From an uncultured Bacteroides sp. (GTDB lineage Bacteria > Bacteroidota > Bacteroidia > Bacteroidales > UBA932), in assembly GCA_900543205.1 (NCBI GenBank), contig UQQM01000022.1:1-34488 (forward strand): a DNA stretch of 34,488 bases, given 5' to 3'. The notes below the pieces were generated by a model. That model was given only the letters and a program-made list of their open reading frames with translations. It did no database searches and had not been told where the DNA came from. Shown here piece by piece: positions 30,031 to 34,488 of this stretch (the first letter of the stretch is position 1; every line of letters starts with the position of its first letter). A program made the translations under genes and the position numbers.

Positions 30031-30426
30031 ATGCTGACGGCCGGCGCCGACAGGATGGCGCAGGTCGACCCTCACGGCTGGACCCTGACCCTCATCAGCA
30101 TCTGCGTGGTTTTCTGCGCCCTGGTGATACTCTACTTCATCTACACCCTCTCCGGCAACATCTTCTCCGGGAAAATCAAGTTCTCAAAAAAGGAGAAGGC
30201 CGGCGCCGAAACCGTTGACGAGTCTGCGGTAGCGGCCGCCATCGCCCTGGCCATCGACGCCGAAACGGGCAAGGGCGATGAAGCCGCAGCCATAGCCCTG
30301 GCCCTGCACCTCCATCTCAACGGCGGAGTGCATGACATCGAACCCGGAATCATAACCATCCGCCACGACCGTGCGTCGGGATGGGACAACAAACAACGCA
30401 ACTTCAGAAAATCAATTCAGAAATGA
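30031..30426 (+). CDS. mmdD: Decarboxylase delta subunit (OadG family)
   Basis: 131 residues from ATG 30031, one base after the mmdA stop; ATG 30010, overlapping mmdA by 20 bases, would add seven residues and cannot be excluded. A single membrane span near the N-terminus ([25 protein letters not shown] written as two hydrophobic halves, about residues 18-40) is followed by a basic stretch KIKFSKKEK and a cytoplasmic part with the OadG-like repeats [10 protein letters not shown] and [13 protein letters not shown], ending DIEPGIITI...GWDNKQRNF, typical of Bacteroidota versions. It holds the complex together between the alpha, biotin and beta subunits. Stop and next start overlap (ATGA). Confidence 0.85.
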   Translation: MLTAGADRMAQVDPHGWTLTLISICVVFCALVILYFIYTLSGNIFSGKIKFSKKEKAGAETVDESAVAAAIALAIDAETGKGDEAAAIALALHLHLNGGVHDIEPGIITIRHDRASGWDNKQRNFRKSIQK

Positions 30427-30857
30427 GCACATACAAATTCAAGATCAACGGCAAGGACTACGAGGTTGCCGTGAACGGCATTGAAGGCAAAAATGCCGAT
30501 GTCACCGTCAACGGTGTGAAATACAGCGTGGAAATGGAGAATGCCGCTCCCGCAGCGGCACCCGTGCAGGCAGCTCCTGCAGCAGCCGCTCCCGCCACGG
30601 CGGCAGCACCCGCACCTGCCGCCGCGCCCAAGGCCCCCGGCGCAGGAAAGGATGTGGTCTCCCCTCTCCCCGGAGTGGTCATCAGCGTGGACGTGAAAGT
30701 TGGAGACGCAGTGAAGCGCGGCCAGAAGGTGGCGGTGATCGAGGCTATGAAGATGGAGAACGAGATACTCGCAGAGTGCGACGGAACCGTTTCCGCCGTA
30801 CATGTCTCCAAGGGAGACTCGGTTCTTGAGGACGCCAAGATAGCCACCATCGCCTGA
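30423..30857 (+). CDS. mmdC: Decarboxylase biotin carrier subunit
   Basis: 144 residues. The N-terminal 40 residues form a small beta domain ([20 protein letters not shown]), then comes a flexible Ala/Pro linker (about 41-70, alternating A and P), and the C-terminal 70 residues are a biotinyl domain with EAMKMENEI, in which Lys110 is the biotinylation site. The carrier shuttles carboxylate between the carboxyltransferase and the membrane beta subunit. The start lies inside the upstream stop (ATGA), and its own stop TGA overlaps the next ATG (TGATG), so all four genes are translationally coupled. Confidence 0.92.
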   Translation: MSTYKFKINGKDYEVAVNGIEGKNADVTVNGVKYSVEMENAAPAAAPVQAAPAAAAPATAAAPAPAAAPKAPGAGKDVVSPLPGVVISVDVKVGDAVKRGQKVAVIEAMKMENEILAECDGTVSAVHVSKGDSVLEDAKIATIA

Positions 30858-32002
30858 TGGAAACGGTAGTCGAAAGCCTGCAGCAATTCTGGCAGTTCAC
30901 GGGATTCGCGAACTGCACATGGCAGCACCTGGTGATGATTCTCATAGGAATCATCTTCATCACGCTGGGAATTGTAAAGAAATGGGAGCCCCTGCTGCTC
31001 GTGCCCATAGGATTCGGAATGATCATAGGCAACATTCCTATCTTCCAGGGCCTGCAGGTGGGAATCTACGAACAGGGGTCCGTGCTGAACATACTCCACC
31101 AGGGTGTGCTCCAGGGCTGGTATCCCCCTCTGATATTCCTCGGAATAGGAGCGATGACCGACTTCTCCGCCCTGATTTCCCAGCCCAGGCTGATTCTGAT
31201 CGGTGCAGCCGCCCAGCTGGGCATCTTCGGAGCATATCTGCTCGCGTTGTCATTGGGCTTCCTTCCCAACGAAGCCGGAGCGATAGGCATCATCGGAGGA
31301 GCCGACGGCCCCACGGCCATCTTCCTCAGCTCCAAGCTGGCACCTCACCTGCTCGGTGCGATTGCGGTGTCGGCATATTCCTACATGGCTCTTGTGCCCG
31401 TGATCCAGAAACCGATAATGCTGCTGCTCACCACGAAGAAGGAGCGGCTGATAAGGATGAAGAAGCCCCGGGTGGTAAGCCAGAGGGAGAAGATAATCTT
31501 CCCCATAGTCGGCTTCATCTGCACGGCTTTCATAGTGCCTTCCGGCCTTCCCCTGCTCGGCATGCTCTTCTTCGGCAACCTGCTCAAGGAGAGCGGGGTG
31601 ACCAAGCGGCTTGCGACTACCGCAGGAGGCCCTCTGATTGATGTTGTGACCACCCTTATAGGTCTCACCGTCGGAGCCTCCACCCAGGCTGACGTATTCC
31701 TGACGTCCACCTCCATAAAGATCTTCTTCCTGGGCTTCATCTCCTTCGTGATTGCCACGATAGGCGGAGTGCTGTTCGCGAAGCTGATGAACCTCTTCAT
31801 CAGGGACAAGACGAACAAGATCAATCCCCTGATAGGCAACGCCGGCGTGTCCGCAGTCCCGGATTCGGCACGTGTGTCTGAAATGGTGGGCCTCGAGGCC
31901 GACCCTTCAAACCACCTGCTGATGCACGCCATGGCTCCCAATGTGGCCGGCGTGATAGGTTCGGCCGTCGCGGCCGGAATCCTGCTGGGTTTCCTGGGAT
32001 GA
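30857..32002 (+). CDS. mmdB: Sodium-ion-translocating decarboxylase beta subunit
   Basis: 381 residues, highly hydrophobic with about ten membrane segments. The conserved family blocks are GIGAMTDFSALISQPR near residue 93, GIIGGADGPTAIF near 140 (the Asp of GGADGPT is part of the sodium path), and GGPLIDVVTTLIGLTVGAS near 252, plus the C-terminal HAMAPNVAGVIGSAVAAGILL. It decarboxylates carboxybiotin and exports Na+ across the inner membrane. With mmdA, mmdD and mmdC it makes up the complete methylmalonyl-CoA decarboxylase that conserves energy in propionate formation. It ends the operon; a terminator hairpin follows. Confidence 0.94.
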   Translation: METVVESLQQFWQFTGFANCTWQHLVMILIGIIFITLGIVKKWEPLLLVPIGFGMIIGNIPIFQGLQVGIYEQGSVLNILHQGVLQGWYPPLIFLGIGAMTDFSALISQPRLILIGAAAQLGIFGAYLLALSLGFLPNEAGAIGIIGGADGPTAIFLSSKLAPHLLGAIAVSAYSYMALVPVIQKPIMLLLTTKKERLIRMKKPRVVSQREKIIFPIVGFICTAFIVPSGLPLLGMLFFGNLLKESGVTKRLATTAGGPLIDVVTTLIGLTVGASTQADVFLTSTSIKIFFLGFISFVIATIGGVLFAKLMNLFIRDKTNKINPLIGNAGVSAVPDSARVSEMVGLEADPSNHLLMHAMAPNVAGVIGSAVAAGILLGFLG

Positions 32003-32023
32003 CGCCATATGCCCTTGCTTGAT

Positions 32024-32060
32024 GAAGGCCGGAGTGTACGACTCCGGTCTTCTTTCGTTT
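32024..32060 (+). terminator. Intrinsic terminator of the decarboxylase operon
   Basis: GAAGGCCGGAGT (32024-32035) pairs with ACTCCGGTCTTC (32041-32052), 12 bp with one G.U, loop GTACG, followed by TTTCGTTTG. The T-rich tail goes on with repeated TTCGTTTG units (about 32054-32071). Confidence 0.82.
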
Positions 32061-32152
32061 GTCTTCGTTTGCTTTCGAATTAGTTTCATTCCCCTCCAGG
32101 ACCGGACGTGCGGACATATAGGAAAACGGCGAGCAAATACCTGTGAATTATA

Positions 32153-32183
32153 TTGCAAATAGGACAGAAATTATATAAATTTG
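32153..32183 (+). promoter_or_regulatory. Promoter of the V-type ATPase operon
   Basis: TTG (32153-32155), exactly 20 bases, then TAAATTTG (32176-32183). The predicted leader to ATG 32229 is about 40 bases; the in-frame ATG at 32181 lies within the promoter and is excluded. Confidence 0.72.
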
Positions 32184-32228
32184 CTACGATTGCGACTTTG
32201 GAACCGACTAATAACACTAACTACCGAT

Positions 32229-32834
32229 ATGTCCAACAAACTACAGGAACTTACGGACAAGCTCTACAATGAAGGCCTGTCCAAAGGCAAGGAAGAAGGC
32301 GAACTCCTGCTCGCCAAAGCCCGCACCGAAGCGGAAGAAATCAAGGTTGCGGCCAGAAACGAGGCCGAAAGGATAGTGGCCGAGGCGGAGAAATCCGCAG
32401 CCGCACTCAAGGACAAGGCCGAGTCCGACATCATGATGGCTTCGGCCCAGGCCCTGCAGGCGACCAGGAAAGACATCGAGGACCTGCTCGTCGGCGCCGT
32501 AATCTCCGACAAGGTGGACAAGGCCCTGGCCGACAAGAATTTCATGAAGGAGATCATACGCGTGGTCGCCGAGAAGTTCAGCAGCTCCGAGGCGTGCGAC
32601 ATAAGCCTGGTCCTTCCCGCCTCAATGCAGAAAGAGCTTGAGTCTTGGGTGTCCTCGGAACTCCGCAAGGTGCTGGGAAAGGATGTGAAGGCGGAATTCA
32701 CCAAGAAAATCCAGGGCGGCTTCACCATCGGCCCCAAGGACGGCAGCTGGTTCGTAAGTTTCAGCGACGAAACCTTCAAGGAACTCATAGCCGAATACCT
32801 GCGTCCCGTCACCAGAAAGATTCTCTTCGGTTAG
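32229..32834 (+). CDS. atpE: V-type ATP synthase subunit E
   Basis: 201 residues from ATG 32229 (MSNKLQELTDKLYNEGLSKG). The first 110 residues are one long charged, Ala/Glu/Lys-rich helix (LAKARTEAEEIKVAARNEAE and onward), the coiled-coil peripheral stalk; the C-terminal part (about 120-201) is the small globular head that binds the A/B ring. This matches the length and build of V/A-type subunit E. It belongs to the cytoplasmic stator. It is the first gene of the operon; the DUF2764 gene follows one base after its stop. Confidence 0.88.
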   Translation: MSNKLQELTDKLYNEGLSKGKEEGELLLAKARTEAEEIKVAARNEAERIVAEAEKSAAALKDKAESDIMMASAQALQATRKDIEDLLVGAVISDKVDKALADKNFMKEIIRVVAEKFSSSEACDISLVLPASMQKELESWVSSELRKVLGKDVKAEFTKKIQGGFTIGPKDGSWFVSFSDETFKELIAEYLRPVTRKILFG

Positions 32835-32835
32835 G

Positions 32836-33444
32836 ATGGACAACTACGAATACATCATCGCCGGTCTTCCTGCCCTGCAGCAAGCCCCGACCGGAGCTTC
32901 GCATGCGGACGCGGACAGGATAATGGCGTCCATAAGGGAGCAGCTGTCGGAGAAGGACAACGCCCTCGTGGACCTTCTGCTTTCCGGCTGGGATACGGAG
33001 AGCCTCGATTCGGCGTTCTATCTCAAGGCGCTGAACCACAGGAACCGCTTCATCCGCGAGTATTTCGCCTACGACCTGAACCTGCGCAACCTCAAGGTAG
33101 AATATCTCAACAAGTCCCTCGGAAGGCCGGAGGACATGGACATCGTGCGGCTTGAAGGCATGGACGGCTCCGACTTCGAGGGAAGGCAGGAAATCATGTC
33201 CGTGCTCGAAGGCGCTGACATCCTCAAGAGGGAAAGGGGCCTGGACGACCTGATGTGGAAGAAAATCGAGGAAATCACCATAATGGACGTATTCGACATC
33301 GAGGTGATTCTCGGCTTCATCGCCAGGCTCAAGATAATCGACAGGTGGGATAAGCTCGACCCCGACACCGGGAACGAACTCTTCCGCAAGCTGGTCGAGG
33401 AAATCAGAGCCACATACGACAACAAGAAAAACAATTTGATATGA
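32836..33444 (+). CDS. DUF2764 family protein in V-ATPase operon, likely C/d-subunit equivalent
   Basis: 202 residues, one base after the E gene and overlapping the A gene start (ATGA). Mostly helical; no signal or membrane span. The stretch FIREYFAYDLNLRNLKVEYLNKSLG near residue 75 resembles the helical repeats of the V/A-ATPase C (d, AC39) subunit that begin with an arginine-bearing NLxxLxR pattern. The gene order E, DUF2764, A is also known from Chlamydia and other Bacteroidota, where no recognisable C gene sits between E and A. I therefore infer a shortened, diverged C subunit that links the rotor ring to the central stalk; this is not established. Function otherwise unknown. Confidence 0.8.
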   Translation: MDNYEYIIAGLPALQQAPTGASHADADRIMASIREQLSEKDNALVDLLLSGWDTESLDSAFYLKALNHRNRFIREYFAYDLNLRNLKVEYLNKSLGRPEDMDIVRLEGMDGSDFEGRQEIMSVLEGADILKRERGLDDLMWKKIEEITIMDVFDIEVILGFIARLKIIDRWDKLDPDTGNELFRKLVEEIRATYDNKKNNLI

Positions 33445-34488
33445 AGACAACAGGAAAGGTAACGGGCATAGTCTCCAACCTCGTCACGGTGACAGTGGAC
33501 GGGCCCGTGGCCGAAAATGAACTCTGCCACATCGACCTGGCCGGCACGAAGCTCCTTGCCGAAGTCATCAAGGTCAACGGCAACAAGGCGTCAGTCCAGG
33601 TCTTCGAAAGCACCCGAGGCCTCAAGAACGGCGACAGCGTGGAATTCCTCGGGAAGATGCTCGAAGTCACCCTGGGCCCCGGACTTCTCTCCAGCATCTA
33701 CGACGGTCTGCAGAACGACCTCACCACGATGGAGGGCGTGTTCCTTAAGCGCGGAGAATATACCGAAGCCCTCGACCGCAAGAAGCTATGGAGCTTCACC
33801 CCTCTCGCAAAGCCCGGAGACAAGGTTGTCGCTGCCGACTGGCTCGGCGAGGTCAAGGAAGGCTGGCTGCCCCACAAGATTATGGTACCCTTCTCATTCC
33901 AGGGCGAATATACGGTCAAGGAAGTGGCCCCGGCCGGCGAATACGACATCAACAAGGTCGTGGCCGTGCTTACCGACGCCTCGGGTGAGGACGTCAACGT
34001 GACCATGACCCAGAAATGGCCCGTCAAGGTCGCGATAAAGAACTACAGGGAGAAGCCGCGCCCGAACAAGATCATGGAGACCGGCGTGCGTGTGATAGAC
34101 ACCTTCGACCCGATAGCCGAAGGCGGCACCGGATTCATCCCCGGACCTTTCGGCTGCGGCAAGACCGTGCTCCAGCATGCAATCGCCAAGCAGGGCGAAG
34201 CCGACGTTATCGTTATGGCGGCCTGCGGAGAGCGCGCCAACGAGGTGGTGGAAATCTTCACCGAATTCCCCGAGCTCATCGATGCCCACACCGGAAGGCA
34301 CCTCATGGAAAGGACGACCATCATCTGCAACACCTCCAACATGCCCGTAGCCGCACGCGAGGCTTCCGTCTACACCGCGATGACCATCTGCGAATACTAC
34401 CGTGCGATGGGGCTGCGCTGCCTGCTGCTGGCGGACTCCACCTCCCGCTGGGCCCAGGCGCTCAGGGAGATGTCCAACCGAATGGAGG
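33441..34488 (+). CDS. atpA: V-type ATP synthase subunit A (catalytic), partial
   Basis: The first 349 codons are present; the gene runs off the window. MKTTGKVTGIVSNLVTVTVD begins the beta-barrel domain; the V/A-specific bulge domain is at about residues 115-185 (WSFTPLAKPGDKVVAADWLG to EYTVKEVAPAGEYD). The nucleotide domain has GPFGCGKTVLQH near residue 233 (P-loop, Lys and Thr), then ACGERANEVVEIFTEFPEL with the catalytic Glu near 262, TTIICNTSNMPVAARE and LLLADSTSRWAQALREMSNR near 330-345. This is the ATP-binding subunit of the A3B3 hexamer. The remaining operon genes (B, D, I, K expected) should lie downstream of the window. Confidence 0.95.
   Translation, partial: MKTTGKVTGIVSNLVTVTVDGPVAENELCHIDLAGTKLLAEVIKVNGNKASVQVFESTRGLKNGDSVEFLGKMLEVTLGPGLLSSIYDGLQNDLTTMEGVFLKRGEYTEALDRKKLWSFTPLAKPGDKVVAADWLGEVKEGWLPHKIMVPFSFQGEYTVKEVAPAGEYDINKVVAVLTDASGEDVNVTMTQKWPVKVAIKNYREKPRPNKIMETGVRVIDTFDPIAEGGTGFIPGPFGCGKTVLQHAIAKQGEADVIVMAACGERANEVVEIFTEFPELIDAHTGRHLMERTTIICNTSNMPVAAREASVYTAMTICEYYRAMGLRCLLLADSTSRWAQALREMSNRME

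Noticed and set aside
32054..32075. CRISPR-like or tandem repeat from the recurring TTCGTTTG units
   Set aside because: There are only two full units without unique spacers; they form the T-rich tail of the terminator at 32024-32060.

Overview
The window is a GC-rich stretch of chromosome from a Bacteroidota, most likely order Bacteroidales (a Rikenellaceae/Alistipes-like or uncultured gut/rumen lineage is my best guess; rank below order is inference). The evidence is the family content (DUF3737, DUF4301, GSCFA, DUF4369, DUF2807 'head GIN', DUF2764-containing V-ATPase operon, methylmalonyl-CoA decarboxylase with an OadG-like subunit), the near absence of Shine-Dalgarno sites, and many promoters of the Bacteroidota type (TAnnTTTG at -7, sometimes with TTG/TTTG about 20 bases upstream). 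I see no phage, insertion sequence, CRISPR, tRNA or rRNA. It reads as ordinary core chromosome with a few unusual non-coding structures.

Layout. 1-1369: end of an RND (CusA/CzcA-like) pump and its TolC-like outer-membrane partner. 1444-3215: an endonuclease/exonuclease/phosphatase-fold lipoprotein and a divergent DUF3737 beta-helix protein. 3406-5055: a TetR regulator and an eight-span membrane protein in one operon, behind a large operator-like palindrome. 5261-9154: housekeeping singles (HAD phosphatase, guanine deaminase, YgjP-like metallopeptidase, ZIP transporter) and the divergent pair luxS / MTA-SAH nucleosidase, two consecutive steps of S-adenosylhomocysteine detoxification. 9235-14243: a Ca-type P-type ATPase divergent from an AraC regulator, then a CDF metal exporter with a META-domain lipoprotein. 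14457-18547: ffh, a UshA-like nucleotidase and a GSCFA protein. 18565-21253: an ABC transporter operon with a YtrA-type GntR regulator and a DUF2807 lipoprotein. 21433-23941: YebC, a TPR membrane protein and two thiol-disulfide-type genes. 24158-28136: recF, DUF721 (DciA-like), pdxB and DUF4301, closed by a strong terminator. 28467-32002: the four-gene sodium-pumping methylmalonyl-CoA decarboxylase. 32229-34488: start of a V-type ATPase operon (E, DUF2764, A), running off the window.

Functionally, the right end is an energy module: decarboxylation of methylmalonyl-CoA in the succinate-to-propionate route pumps sodium, next to a rotary ATPase that could use an ion gradient.

The most unusual signal is non-coding: two long, complex inverted repeats (3278-3400 and 28207-28336) with largely unrelated but self-complementary outer arms and shared internal motifs (GGGTG, CGGGATG, AGCGTAGCGGA), each sitting just after an intrinsic terminator in the same orientation. 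They look like two members of an interspersed structured element family. Other notable signals are several -7 boxes only 4-7 bases before the start codon (probable leaderless mRNAs), a duplicated 32-bp promoter segment at 17505/17594, a 31-bp TetR-type operator and a YtrA-type operator.
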